Shown: positions 8,717 to 16,970, counted from the first letter of the stretch. The stretch: DNA of 50,929 bases from Amycolatopsis iheyensis (GCF_024703995.1 NZ_JAMXQV010000048.1:1-50929); one strand, 5' to 3'. Translations and numbers: made by a program. Notes: generated from the letters alone by a model not told the origin.

Positions 8717-8758
8717 TACTGCCATCGAGGTGATCGCAACAGGGTTCCCTCGCTGATG

Positions 8759-8834
8759 GTGGGCGTAGCTCAGCTGGTAGAGCACCTGGTTGTGGTCCAG
8801 GAGGTCGCGGGTTCGAAACCCGTCGCTCACCCCA
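8759..8834 (+). tRNA. tRNA-His (GTG anticodon)
   Basis: A complete cloverleaf. The acceptor GTGGGCG pairs with CGCTCAC. The anticodon arm is CCTGG-TTGTGGT-CCAGG with anticodon GTG, and the T-loop is TTCGAAA. The discriminator base is C (8831) and a G at 8758 supplies the extra G-1 typical of tRNA-His. CCA is encoded (8832-8834). Confidence 0.95.
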
Positions 8835-8837
8835 TCA

Positions 8838-8873
8838 CCCCAGTTTGGATCTTCGGTCCGGGCTGGGGTTTTT
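8838..8873 (+). terminator. Rho-independent terminator after tRNA-His
   Basis: A 12-bp stem, CCCCAGTTTGGA against TCCGGGCTGGGG including G-T pairs, with loop TCTTCGG, followed directly by TTTTT. Confidence 0.85.
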
Positions 8874-8917
8874 GCTGCGCGCGACGTTCGGCCGTTGGTG
8901 GTAACCCTCACGACCGG

Positions 8918-10372
8918 ATGGCTCAACGTGCGAGCGTCCCGCCGCGGGTGCACCGTGTTCTGGTGGCACGCTCAGGACCGAAGCTCAAGCGGAAGAAGAA
9001 ACTGCGGTACGAGGACATCACCGTCGTCGACCGGTCGCTGCTGAAGCGGGCGGTGGGGGCCGCCGCGCTCGGCAACGCCATGGAGTGGTTCGACTTCGGC
9101 GTCTACGCCTACATCGCCGACACCATCGCCGAGGTGTTCTTCCCGCCCACCGTCTCGCCCGGCGTGCGGCTGATCGGGACGTTCGGCGCCTTCACCGCCG
9201 CCTTCCTCATGCGGCCGCTCGGCGGGCTCGTCTTCGGGCCGCTCGGCGACCGGATCGGCCGGCAGAAGGTCCTCGCCGTCACGATGATCATGATGGCGAT
9301 CGGCACCCTGTGCATCGGGCTGATCCCGTCCTACTCCTCCATCGGCGTCTGGTCGCCGATCCTGCTCGTGGTCGCCCGGATGGTGCAGGGGTTCTCCACC
9401 GGCGGCGAGTACGGCGGCGCGACCACCTTCATCGCCGAATACTCCCCCGACAAACGCCGCGGCTTCATGGGCTCCTGGCTCGAGTTCGGCACGCTGTCCG
9501 GGTACGTCCTGGGCGCGTCCGTCGTCACCGGCATGAAGGCCTGGGTGCCCCACGAAACGCTGCTCGACTGGGGCTGGCGGGTGCCGTTCCTGGTCGCCGG
9601 GCCGCTCGGCATCATCGGGCTCTACCTGCGGCTCAAGCTCGAGGAGACACCTGCGTTCCAGAAGCACGCCGAAGAGGCCGAGAAGCGCGGCCGCACCGGC
9701 GAGCCGTTCTGGAAGATGTTCACCGACTACTGGCCCGCGCTGCTCATCTGCGTCGGCCTGGTGCTCGTGTTCAACGTCACCGACTACATGCTGCTGTCGT
9801 ACATGCCGACGTACCTGTCCGAGCAGCTGCACCTCGACGCCACCCACGGCCTGCTGCTGATCATCGTCGTCATGGTCGTGATGATGCTGATCATCCTGGT
9901 CGGCGGGCGGATCACCGACAAGGTCGGCCGCAAGCCGGTCATGATGGCCGGCTGCGTCGGGTACGTCGTGCTGTCGTGGCCGCTGATGCTGCTCGTCCAC
10001 GACGGCGGGCTCGTCCTCACCTTCCTCGGGTTGATGGGCCTCGGGCTGCTGCTGCTCTGCTTCGAGGTCTCGATGCCGGCCGCGCTACCCGCGTTGTTCC
10101 CGACGGCGATCCGGTACGGCGCGCTGTCGATCGCGTTCAACATCTCGGTGTCGCTCTTCGGCGGCACGACCCCGCTGGTGATGCAGTCGCTGATCTCCGC
10201 GACCGGCCACGACTTCTGGCCGGCGTGGTACATGATGGCCGCCGGTGTGGTCGGCGCGATCGCGGTGTACTTCAGCCGCGAGACGGCGAACAAGCCGCTC
10301 TGGGGCTCCGGTCCCGCCGTGGCGAGCGAAGAGGAAGCGCGGGCGCTGGTGCGCGAGTCGTCGACGGGCTAA
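8918..10372 (+). CDS. MHS-family MFS transporter (ProP-like)
   Basis: A 12-helix major-facilitator protein of the metabolite:H+ symporter group, which takes up compatible solutes such as proline/betaine or carboxylates. The opening GNAMEWFDFGVYAYIADTIAEVFFP is the hallmark of ProP-like members, as are FGPLGDRIGRQKVL and the GFSTGGEYGGATTFIAEY stretch. The frame stays open back through the tRNA, so the start is uncertain. The ATG at 8918 is given (484 residues), but GTG codons near 8948 and 8963 are possible and none has a strong ribosome site. It overlaps the convergent hydrolase gene by four bases. Confidence 0.87.
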   Translation: MAQRASVPPRVHRVLVARSGPKLKRKKKLRYEDITVVDRSLLKRAVGAAALGNAMEWFDFGVYAYIADTIAEVFFPPTVSPGVRLIGTFGAFTAAFLMRPLGGLVFGPLGDRIGRQKVLAVTMIMMAIGTLCIGLIPSYSSIGVWSPILLVVARMVQGFSTGGEYGGATTFIAEYSPDKRRGFMGSWLEFGTLSGYVLGASVVTGMKAWVPHETLLDWGWRVPFLVAGPLGIIGLYLRLKLEETPAFQKHAEEAEKRGRTGEPFWKMFTDYWPALLICVGLVLVFNVTDYMLLSYMPTYLSEQLHLDATHGLLLIIVVMVVMMLIILVGGRITDKVGRKPVMMAGCVGYVVLSWPLMLLVHDGGLVLTFLGLMGLGLLLLCFEVSMPAALPALFPTAIRYGALSIAFNISVSLFGGTTPLVMQSLISATGHDFWPAWYMMAAGVVGAIAVYFSRETANKPLWGSGPAVASEEEARALVRESSTG

Positions 10373-11043
10373 GCCGCTTCGAGCAGCAGCCCGGCCAGCT
10401 CGGCAGGCATCGTGATCATGCAGTCGTGCCCGGTCGGCAGCTCCCGCACCGGCTCGCCCGGTGGCACGGCGCGCCGGGTGATGCCCGTCGGCTCGCCGCC
10501 GACGCAGTGGATGTGCGTGCGCGGGATCGCCTTCGCCGCCGGGTCGGCCAGCCGGACCGGTTCGGTGAGGCAGCGCACCGGCTGGTCCGACAGCATCGAG
10601 CGCAACCAGGCGACGTCCTCGGGGTCGGTGACGCCGAACAGGCCGTCCAGCGGCGGAACGCGCCAGCCGTCGACGGCGTTGTCGATCAGCTGCTTGGTCA
10701 TGGGAATGACGTCGGCCGCGGTCTCGCCGTCTTCGGGGACCATCGCGTCGAGGAACACCAGGCGCGCGACCCGCTCCGGCGCCCGGTCGGCGGCGCCGGA
10801 GATGACCATCCCGGCGTAGCTGTGCCCGACGAGCACGACGTCGTGCTCGCTTTCGAGCAGACTGGCGATGTCGTCGATGTGGGTGCCGAGGCCGACTTCC
10901 GGGCTCAGCAGGTGGGCTTTGTCGCCATATCCGGTCAGCGACGGCGCGAGCACGCGGTGCCCGGCCGACTCCAGCAGGGGGACGACGCGGTCCCAGCTCC
11001 GCCCGGTGTGCCAGGCGCCGTGTACCAGCAAGAACGTGGACAT
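10369..11043 (-). CDS. Alpha/beta hydrolase
   Basis: A 224-residue alpha/beta-hydrolase of the salicylate-esterase/hydroxynitrile-lyase-like group. The oxyanion region is FLLVHGAWHTGRSWDRV, the nucleophile elbow is GHSYAG, and the late His is in PTGHDCMI. It has no signal peptide, so it should be cytoplasmic. The substrate is unknown. It is transcribed divergently from an HxlR regulator with a palindrome between them, so it is the probable target of that regulator. Confidence 0.85.
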   Translation of the reverse strand: MSTFLLVHGAWHTGRSWDRVVPLLESAGHRVLAPSLTGYGDKAHLLSPEVGLGTHIDDIASLLESEHDVVLVGHSYAGMVISGAADRAPERVARLVFLDAMVPEDGETAADVIPMTKQLIDNAVDGWRVPPLDGLFGVTDPEDVAWLRSMLSDQPVRCLTEPVRLADPAAKAIPRTHIHCVGGEPTGITRRAVPPGEPVRELPTGHDCMITMPAELAGLLLEAA

Positions 11044-11081
11044 GGAACCATCGTGATCAGGCGGCCCGCATGGGGCAATAA

Positions 11082-11097
11082 GGCACTTTCGAGTGCC
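11082..11097. promoter_or_regulatory. Palindromic operator candidate between hydrolase and HxlR genes
   Basis: GGCACT-TTCG-AGTGCC is a perfect dyad with 6-bp arms, centred between the divergent genes. An outer GGGGCA (11072-11077) and TGCCCC (11094-11099) add further symmetry. The inner ACT/AGT arms resemble the TACT/AGTA half-sites known for some HxlR/DUF24 proteins. Confidence 0.5.
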
Positions 11098-11117
11098 CCG
11101 GTTCTCAGGAGGTAACC

Positions 11118-11456
11118 GTGCAGGACGCGTGCGAGGCCCGCGAAGTCCTCGGGATCGTCGGGGACAAGTGGGCGCTGCTGGTCGTGCGGATGCTCAAGGA
11201 CGGGCCGCGGCGCTTCACCGAGCTCAAGCGGTCCATCGACGGGATCAGCCAGCGCATGCTGACGGCGACCCTGCGCGACCTCGAGCGCGACGGGATCGTG
11301 ATCCGGACGGTCGTGGAGGTCATGCCGCCGCACGTCAGCTACGAGCTGACCACGATGGGCCGGACGCTGCGTGAGGCCACGGCGCCGCTGCTGGAGTGGA
11401 GCATCGAACACCTGCCGCACATCGCGACGGCCCGCGCGGAGTACGACGACCGCTAG
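11118..11456 (+). CDS. HxlR-family transcriptional regulator
   Basis: A 112-residue winged-helix protein of the HxlR (DUF24) family. CEAREVLGIVGDKWALLVVRML begins the domain, followed by RRFTELKRSIDGISQRMLTATLRDLERDGIV, the recognition helix and wing. Cys5 sits where redox- or quinone-sensing members have their conserved cysteine. The GTG start has a strong AGGAGG. Its position suggests autoregulation and control of the adjacent hydrolase. Its end overlaps the convergent L,D-transpeptidase gene by four bases. Confidence 0.9.
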   Translation: MQDACEAREVLGIVGDKWALLVVRMLKDGPRRFTELKRSIDGISQRMLTATLRDLERDGIVIRTVVEVMPPHVSYELTTMGRTLREATAPLLEWSIEHLPHIATARAEYDDR

Positions 11457-12637
11457 TTCGCGGCGGTCCGCCACTCGTCCCACGACAGCTGCCAGACGCT
11501 CCAGCCGTCGGTGGGCTCGAGCTTCGGGCCGCCGCTGTTCTGGACCGTGACGATGTCGCCCTTCTTCGACGTGTCCATCAGCCACTTCGTGTTGTCGGTG
11601 GACAGGTTGAGGCAGCCGTGGCTGACGTTGCTGTGCCCCTGCTGCCGCACCGACCACGGCGCGGAGTGGTAGAAGATGCCGCTGTAGGACAGGCGGACCG
11701 CGTACTGGACGAAGGTGCTGTACCCGCCGGGCGAGTCCTCGGGGACGCCGTAGGTGGCGGAGTTCATCGTGTAGCCGGTGTGCTCCTGCATCACGGTGTA
11801 GGTGCCGGCCGGGGTGTTGTGGCCCGGTTTGCCCATGGAGGTCGGCATGGTCTTGACCTCCTTGTCGTTGATCGACACGGTCATCTGGTGGGTCTGGCCG
11901 TCGGCGACCGCGACGAGCTTGTCGCCGATCGCGCCGGTGATCGTCTTGTCCTCGCGGCCGTAGCTGCCCTTGCCGAGCGCCTTGCCGTAGACGGCGGCGT
12001 CGATCTTGATCTTGGTGCCGCTCTTCCAGTAGTCCTTCGGCCGCCAGGTGACCTGCTTGTCGCCGGACCAGCGGAAAGCGCCTTCGGCGGCGGGCTCGGC
12101 GGTGACCTTGAGCGCCTTCTCGGCGGCGGCCTTGTCGGCGACGTTCCCGCTGAAGGTGAAGATGAGCGGCATCCCGACACCGACGGTCTCGCCCTCGGCG
12201 AGGTTCACCGAAACGCTGAGCTGCCGCGCGGGCTTGACGGTGCTGAAGCTCGCTTCGGCGTTCACCGGCTTCCCGTCGGAGCCGGTCGCGGTCGCGGTCA
12301 GGGTGTAGGCCTTGTTGTAGCCGAGCGGCTCGGCGGAGTCCCAGCCCGAGCCGTCGGCCCGCGCCTTCCCGGCGACGACCTTGCCATCGGCGCCGGTCAG
12401 CTTGACGTCCCCGACCTTCCCATCGGCCACGGTGACGCTGACGGGCTCCCCGGGCGCGACGTCCTTCGCATCCTTGGCAGGACTGAGCGTGAGCACGGCG
12501 GGCTTGGCCACGGGCTTCGGCGCACTGGAGGACGCCGGCTCCTTCGGCGGTTCACTCGAAGGAGTACTGCTACAGCCGGCCACCGTGAGGCCGATCACGC
12601 TTGCGGCCAAGATCAGCCGCACCCCCACACGCGTCAT
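11453..12637 (-). CDS. L,D-transpeptidase lipoprotein (Ig-domain type)
   Basis: A 394-residue peptidoglycan cross-linking enzyme that forms 3-3 bonds between diaminopimelate residues. The signal peptide ends in a lipobox before Cys22 (GLTVAGC), then a Ser/Pro linker and two Ig-like domains. The YkuD catalytic domain has the signature HSNVSHGCLNLS, whose Cys is the nucleophile. This order matches mycobacterial LdtMt2-type enzymes, which resist most penicillins. The ATG at 12637 is preceded by GCAGGTGG. The upstream intergenic also holds the divergent tRNA-Lys promoter. Confidence 0.93.
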   Translation of the reverse strand: MTRVGVRLILAASVIGLTVAGCSSTPSSEPPKEPASSSAPKPVAKPAVLTLSPAKDAKDVAPGEPVSVTVADGKVGDVKLTGADGKVVAGKARADGSGWDSAEPLGYNKAYTLTATATGSDGKPVNAEASFSTVKPARQLSVSVNLAEGETVGVGMPLIFTFSGNVADKAAAEKALKVTAEPAAEGAFRWSGDKQVTWRPKDYWKSGTKIKIDAAVYGKALGKGSYGREDKTITGAIGDKLVAVADGQTHQMTVSINDKEVKTMPTSMGKPGHNTPAGTYTVMQEHTGYTMNSATYGVPEDSPGGYSTFVQYAVRLSYSGIFYHSAPWSVRQQGHSNVSHGCLNLSTDNTKWLMDTSKKGDIVTVQNSGGPKLEPTDGWSVWQLSWDEWRTAAN

Positions 12638-12735
12638 GTCCACCTGCCTGTTTCGCCGTCGATGTCCGACTACAGTGTGCCCGACCAGCCCCGACACCGG
12701 CACGGCAACGTCCGAACCGGGGTTGGGGACCCCCC

Positions 12736-12766
12736 GTGAAACGGCCCCTGAACCGGGTGCTAATCT
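12736..12766 (+). promoter_or_regulatory. Candidate promoter for tRNA-Lys
   Basis: A GTGAAA -35-like hexamer (12736-12741) and TAATCT -10-like hexamer (12761-12766) are separated by 19 bases, 38 bases upstream of the tRNA. Confidence 0.4.
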
Positions 12767-12803
12767 TTTCCACGTCGCCGAGGGAAACCTCCGGCAGACA
12801 CCG

Positions 12804-12876
12804 GCGCCATTAGCTCAATTGGCAGAGCAGCTGGCTCTTAACCAGCGGGTTCGGGGTTCGAGTCCCTGATGGCGCA
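12804..12876 (+). tRNA. tRNA-Lys (CTT anticodon), integration target
   Basis: The acceptor GCGCCAT pairs with ATGGCGC. The anticodon arm is GCTGG-CTCTTAA-CCAGC with anticodon CTT, the T-loop TTCGAGT and the discriminator A. CCA is not encoded. The integrase gene on the other strand ends inside it, so its 3' half is the probable attB core. The tRNA is intact, as is usual after integration into a tRNA 3' end. Confidence 0.95.
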
Positions 12877-14438
12877 CACCCCACCACCTCAGGCAGATCT
12901 TCATTGGCCTGGGGTTTTGTGGTATTCGGACGACTTTCTTCCGCTTGCGCACCGTCCACTGTGGTCTCCTGCGAGCCCGAGGGGAGCCCGAGAGCGCAGG
13001 CCCGGTGCAACGGCTTCCTCGGGATGATCCCGGCCACCTTCAAGGCCGCGTCGTCCAGCACTTCTTTGGCGACACTCGTGTAGAGGTCCATAGTCACCCT
13101 GATCGACGAGTGCCGGAGCATGTGCTGGATCACCTTGATGTCCACCCCGGCACCCAACGCCAAGGTAGCGGCGCCGTGCCGGAGACCGTGCAGGGTGATC
13201 GGAGGCAGACCGGCCAGCCTGATCAACCGCGCGAACTCGTCCGCCACGTCGGCCGGATGCAACGGGCTGCCGTCGAGCTCGGTGAAGAGCAAGTCCGTGT
13301 CGACCCAGGCAGCGCCCAAGCGGGCCTTGGCCTCGTCCTGCTGCGCCAGATGCATCCGCAGGACCAGCACCGTGTTCGGGTTGATCGGCACGATCCCCTC
13401 CGACGACGGTGTCTTCGGCTTGCTCTGGCCGGTCTCCCACCCGTACTGCACGATCTGGTTGGCCACCTCGATCGTGCCCGCGTCCAGGTAGGTGTCCGAA
13501 CGACGCTGACCACACGCCTCACCCCGCCGCAGACCGGTGTGAGCGACCAGGTCGAACAACGGATAGAGCCGGTGGTTGACCGCGAAGTCCAGGAACTGCC
13601 CGGTCAGCACCGCGTCCCACACCATCACCGGATACGGCACCACCCCGGTCTGCCGCCACCGCGCCACCCGCTCCGGAGTCCACAACATCGGCTTCGGCCG
13701 CACCGCCGGCGGCAACTCCACCAGCTTCGCCACGTTGTGCGTCAGCAGACCCTGATCGACGTGCGGCCGCAGGATCGCCCGCAGCGTCTCCTTGATCCGA
13801 TGCAACGACGTCGGCCCGACCGGACGCTGCCACTTCACCGCCGCCACCTTCCGCGGGTCGCCGCCGGCCCGGTACTCGGCGATCAGCTCGTTGTGGTCAA
13901 CGATCGCCTCGAACATCGCGTCCAGATGCCCGACCCGCAGCCGGTCCTCCCGGATCTTGCCCAGATGCGGCCGCAGGTACAGCCGGACATGCGACTCGTA
14001 CGAGCGATACATGTTCCGGCTCACCGTGCGCTTCTTCCGCGCCAGGAACCCATCGAACACCACGTCCATCAGCGGGTGCTCCAGCACCTGCGCACCGGCC
14101 CGGACGAGACGACGCACGTTCTCGATCTCGGGCAGTGGCCCCTTCTGCGAGATCAGTCCCGCGAGCAAGTCCCCGATCTTGCGCGAGGTCTCGGCGTCGC
14201 CCTCCTCCGCGATCCCGAGCAGGTCTCGCACCCGCTGCAGCCCCTTCTCCGCCTCACCCGCGCTCTCGTACCCGCCGCGACGCCGCGGCCGGCGACTATT
14301 CTGCTCGTCCTTCGGCAACTCGATCCGGAAGTACCACTGCCCGTGCCGCTTGTTCGCCAGCTTCGGACACGCATCACCGAGCGACTTCCTGTTCTCGTCC
14401 CGGCAGGAACACCGCCGGTACACCGATCCATCGGCCAC
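12810..14438 (-). CDS. int: Tyrosine-type site-specific integrase
   Basis: A 542-residue integrase. The N-terminus has a Cys/His-containing segment (YRRCSCRDE) followed by a SAM-like core-binding domain (about 120-240). The catalytic set is R304 (HTGLRRGEACG), H417-x-x-R420 (HGLRHG), H443 and Y453 (MDLYTSV). The usual GLRWSDVDLD after the first Arg reads GQRRSDTYLD and the common LGHSS is LRHSS, so the core is slightly divergent. The last 22 codons are antisense tRNA-Lys. The GTG at 14438 follows GGGGAGAGG. It is the last gene of an operon with the HTH and methyltransferase genes. Confidence 0.92.
   Translation of the reverse strand: MADGSVYRRCSCRDENRKSLGDACPKLANKRHGQWYFRIELPKDEQNSRRPRRRGGYESAGEAEKGLQRVRDLLGIAEEGDAETSRKIGDLLAGLISQKGPLPEIENVRRLVRAGAQVLEHPLMDVVFDGFLARKKRTVSRNMYRSYESHVRLYLRPHLGKIREDRLRVGHLDAMFEAIVDHNELIAEYRAGGDPRKVAAVKWQRPVGPTSLHRIKETLRAILRPHVDQGLLTHNVAKLVELPPAVRPKPMLWTPERVARWRQTGVVPYPVMVWDAVLTGQFLDFAVNHRLYPLFDLVAHTGLRRGEACGQRRSDTYLDAGTIEVANQIVQYGWETGQSKPKTPSSEGIVPINPNTVLVLRMHLAQQDEAKARLGAAWVDTDLLFTELDGSPLHPADVADEFARLIRLAGLPPITLHGLRHGAATLALGAGVDIKVIQHMLRHSSIRVTMDLYTSVAKEVLDDAALKVAGIIPRKPLHRACALGLPSGSQETTVDGAQAEESRPNTTKPQANEDLPEVVGCAPSGTRTPNPLVKSQLLCQLS
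12846..12876. other. Probable attL (3' half of tRNA-Lys)
   Basis: The integrase reading frame enters the tRNA from its 3' side, the standard arrangement for tyrosine-integrase elements that recombine at tRNA 3' ends. Exact core limits are not known, because the matching attR was not found by eye in the window. Confidence 0.5.
12887..12918 (+). terminator. Terminator downstream of tRNA-Lys
   Basis: CCTCAGGC pairs with GCCTGGGG (one G-T pair) around a 12-base loop and is followed by TTTT. It lies within the antisense of the integrase 3' end, so the element probably brought the terminator with it. Confidence 0.6.
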
Positions 14439-14549
14439 TGAGGACCTCTCCCCTCGTTCGTCAACCACCCACCAGGGGCTTTCTCGTCGCCCGATGCTCG
14501 CGCTGCGACCACCACTCGGGGAAGCCCGAGTCCAGGAAAGTTCACCGGA

Positions 14550-14768
14550 TCAGGTGGCCAGCCCCAGCAGGCGCAGCAACCCGGACGTCGGCACCTTGTA
14601 GGTCGCGCCGGCCCGGAAGACGGGGCAAGGAAAGGAGCCACCGCGGGCAAGCGCATACGCCGTGGTCCGCCGGATTCCCAGCGCCCTGGCGGCCGTCATG
14701 AGGTCCACGACTGCCGGCAACCCGGCCACGTCCGCCAGGGTCATCGGCCGGCCCATATTGGCTGTCAT
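14550..14768 (-). CDS. Small helix-turn-helix protein, probable excisionase/regulator
   Basis: A 72-residue protein with a MerR/Xis-like winged helix: LMTAARALGIRRTTAYALAR followed by FRAGATYKVPTSGLLRLLG, the pattern of excisionase-type DNA-binding domains that help direct the integrase. The ATG overlaps the stop of the upstream DNA methyltransferase gene (ATGA), showing translational coupling. 111 bases separate it from the integrase. Excisionase is inferred from position and fold; it could instead only regulate the operon. Confidence 0.82.
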   Translation of the reverse strand: MTANMGRPMTLADVAGLPAVVDLMTAARALGIRRTTAYALARGGSFPCPVFRAGATYKVPTSGLLRLLGLAT

Positions 14769-15559
14769 GCGTACAGCCCCAGCCGTTCCAGCGCAAGCTG
14801 GTGGCACGCCGGATTCAGATCGATCCCGATGAACCGGCACCGATGCTCTCGCGCAGCGATACCGGTGGTCCCGCTCCCGGAGAAGGGATCCAGCACAGTT
14901 CCACCAGGACGGCAGCCCAGCCGAACGCAACGCCGCGCGATCTCCAAGGTCCCTTTCGCGGGATGGCCAACCCGGCCGCGGTCCGACGAGACACTCCAGA
15001 CAGTGGTCTCGCCGATCTCGCAGAAGTCTCGGGACAGGATGAAGAGGTTCTCGTAGCAGTGTGAGAACCGGTCTCGCACGCTCTCGGGACGGGCGTTGGG
15101 CTTGTGCCAGATGATCTCGCGCCTCAGCCACCAACCGCGGTCCAGCAACTCCAGCACGACCCGCCACGGCACGCCGACGAGATCCTTCGCACGGTGCGAC
15201 GCTTGCGGTGGACGGTGTGAACCGTACGGTGTCCGAGCCCGCTCCGCCGCGGTGCGAGCCGTCGAACCGGCCGCGACGTAGTGCCCCCACGATCCGCCGT
15301 AGCTGTCGCCGAGGTTCAGCCAAACAGAGCCGCCCGGAGCAAGTATCTGGGCCACCTCGTCGAATACCGCCGCGAGCCGGGCGACGTACGCCTCCACTAC
15401 CGCTTCCCCGCCCAGTTGCCCGGCAACGCCGTAGTCCCGCAGGCCCCAATACGGTGGCGACGTCACTACGCAATCGACCGAGTGCTCAGGAAACTCGCGT
15501 AACGCTTCCGCGGCATCGCCTTGGCGGAGAATCACCTGGCCGTCGTCGTACTGGATCAT
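14765..15559 (-). CDS. Site-specific DNA methyltransferase (N4-cytosine/N6-adenine type)
   Basis: A 264-residue amino-methyltransferase of the N6_N4_Mtase family. The catalytic motif TSPPYW is at residues 33-38, close to the N-terminus, and the SAM-binding motif LDPFSGSGTTGIAARE is near the C-terminus. This is the beta-class order (catalytic before SAM motif). TSPPY is most common in N4-cytosine enzymes, but N6-adenine cannot be excluded. No restriction nuclease is adjacent, so it behaves as an orphan or element-protection methylase. Both ends are ATGA-coupled, upstream to the degenerate paralogue and downstream to the HTH gene. Confidence 0.9.
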   Translation of the reverse strand: MIQYDDGQVILRQGDAAEALREFPEHSVDCVVTSPPYWGLRDYGVAGQLGGEAVVEAYVARLAAVFDEVAQILAPGGSVWLNLGDSYGGSWGHYVAAGSTARTAAERARTPYGSHRPPQASHRAKDLVGVPWRVVLELLDRGWWLRREIIWHKPNARPESVRDRFSHCYENLFILSRDFCEIGETTVWSVSSDRGRVGHPAKGTLEIARRCVRLGCRPGGTVLDPFSGSGTTGIAAREHRCRFIGIDLNPACHQLALERLGLYA

Positions 15560-16050
15560 GCGAAGCTCGGCTCATGCACGAAAAGCTCCAGTAGCCGGCC
15601 ATCGATGGGGCACGTAGCCGTGATGAAACGTTCGACAATGCCTCCCACCCCAGGAAGGACAACGTCTCCGGGATTCTTGCCGTACCTGAGGCGGATCACG
15701 TCCGCATCGAAATGGTACCGATGATTCGAAACGAAGAAGAACCCGATCGCGTTCATAGAACTGTCTACGGCTAACGGCCCGACGAGTGCGTTCCGGAGTG
15801 TCCATCCTTGTTTCTTCAACACGTAGGCGACCTTCCAGCCCGCCAGCGCGCTCTCGAAGACCAGCAACGTTGACGCCGGCGGTGCAAGAACCCGGCGTAG
15901 CGCCGCCCACACACGGCAGATGTCGGCGACGACATCTGCCGAGGCCGTGGCAACGTCAGGCCGAGCCACCACACAGTCCACGGCTTGGCCGGCGATCCCC
16001 GCTATCCGAGCCAGCGCATCCGTGACAGATCGTCGAAAATCATCAGACAC
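15556..16050 (-). CDS. Degenerate methyltransferase-like partner protein
   Basis: A 164-residue protein lying just upstream of, and ATGA-coupled to, the active methyltransferase. Its layout resembles the same family: DCVVARPDV stands where DxVVTSPPY should be, then LRRVLAPPASTLLVFE, WTLRNALVGPLAVDS, a Phe/His strand, and PGDVVLPGVGGIVERFITATCPIDGRLLEL where GDVW...HPA...P...L..R.I is expected. The catalytic PPY and the DPFxGSGTT motif are absent, so it should not methylate by itself. The GTG at 16050 follows GGAGG; the frame is open to 16080. A target-recognition or structural subunit is one possibility, simple decay another. Confidence 0.6.
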   Translation of the reverse strand: MSDDFRRSVTDALARIAGIAGQAVDCVVARPDVATASADVVADICRVWAALRRVLAPPASTLLVFESALAGWKVAYVLKKQGWTLRNALVGPLAVDSSMNAIGFFFVSNHRYHFDADVIRLRYGKNPGDVVLPGVGGIVERFITATCPIDGRLLELFVHEPSFA

Positions 16051-16178
16051 CAGAACAACCTCCGCGTCATCGGCTGACACGAGACACGGAGATCAAGAAC
16101 CGATTCGATGCCCAGCCTTCAGACGCGACCCTGCCACAGCATCAGGGCGATGCGGACTCCGCGGGGGAGCACGGACAA

Positions 16179-16970
16179 GTGGCTCAAGGCAGGCAGATCT
16201 TGACGGCGGCGATGGCGGCGATCAGTCTCGCTGTCCTGCTGACAGGGTGCGACACCGACGATGGGAATGACACCAGCGCCACCGGCAACCTCTTGCGGGA
16301 GTATCAGCCGCGGTACGAAGCGGTGCGAGGCGTCCTCGACGGTTTCGCCTCGCGTGTGCCCGAGGCGAGTCCGACCGCCCCGGTTTGTGATCGACAGGTG
16401 GCGCCGGCCTTCGACCTCGCCGGGGGCGCGAGGTTGGGTGATCCGGGCAACACCGAGCTCGTCATGGCGGATCAGCTGGCTACACCGGAGGAGGCGCTCC
16501 GTGCCGAAGCGTCCCCTGCCGACTACACCAGGTTCTCCGTGACGCCCGGCTATCTCACGCACGGGCTCGGGGTCAGTCGCCTGTCTTCCTCCATGTCGCC
16601 CGGTGAGCTGGCGAACTTCCTCGGCTATAGCGGGTCTGCGGCCATGGTGAATGCACAAGATCAGCCGACCCGGCTCAAGCTGCTGCTCGACGCCGGCCTC
16701 GGCGTGCGGTACCTGGTCGCCGTCCGCACGGTGCGGTATGAACCGGCCACCCCGAGGCCGTCCGGCAGCGTGACCGTTGATGCGTACGTCCTCGACCTGG
16801 CCAAGGGCGACATCCCCTGCCGGTTCCAGGCCACCGGGGCGTCCCCGGGTGTCATGGTGTACGAGCAGTCAAGACCGGGCGACCTGACCCAGCTCGTTTA
16901 CGAAGACATTCAGAACCACCTTGGAATAGCGGTCGATGACGTTCTGACTCGATTCAACGGCCAGAGGTAA
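16179..16970 (+). CDS. Secreted lipoprotein of unknown function
   Basis: A 263-residue protein with a lipoprotein signal peptide (AAMAAISLAVLLTGC) anchoring Cys24, followed by an acidic Asp/Thr linker and a globular domain I do not recognise. Features include a short segment GGARLGDPGNTELVMADQL, a middle portion with LGYSGSAAMVNAQDQPTRLK, and a beta-rich end (VRYLVAVRTVRYEP). The GTG at 16179 lies about ten bases after GGGGGAG. It is divergent from the methyltransferase operon and has an isolated position, as expected for island cargo. Confidence 0.7.
   Translation: MAQGRQILTAAMAAISLAVLLTGCDTDDGNDTSATGNLLREYQPRYEAVRGVLDGFASRVPEASPTAPVCDRQVAPAFDLAGGARLGDPGNTELVMADQLATPEEALRAEASPADYTRFSVTPGYLTHGLGVSRLSSSMSPGELANFLGYSGSAAMVNAQDQPTRLKLLLDAGLGVRYLVAVRTVRYEPATPRPSGSVTVDAYVLDLAKGDIPCRFQATGASPGVMVYEQSRPGDLTQLVYEDIQNHLGIAVDDVLTRFNGQR

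Noticed and set aside
8756..8917. Open frame joining tRNA-His to the transporter gene
   Set aside because: The frame has no stop through the tRNA and its terminator, but its translation there is simply tRNA sequence; a transporter start at 8918 or later is far more likely.
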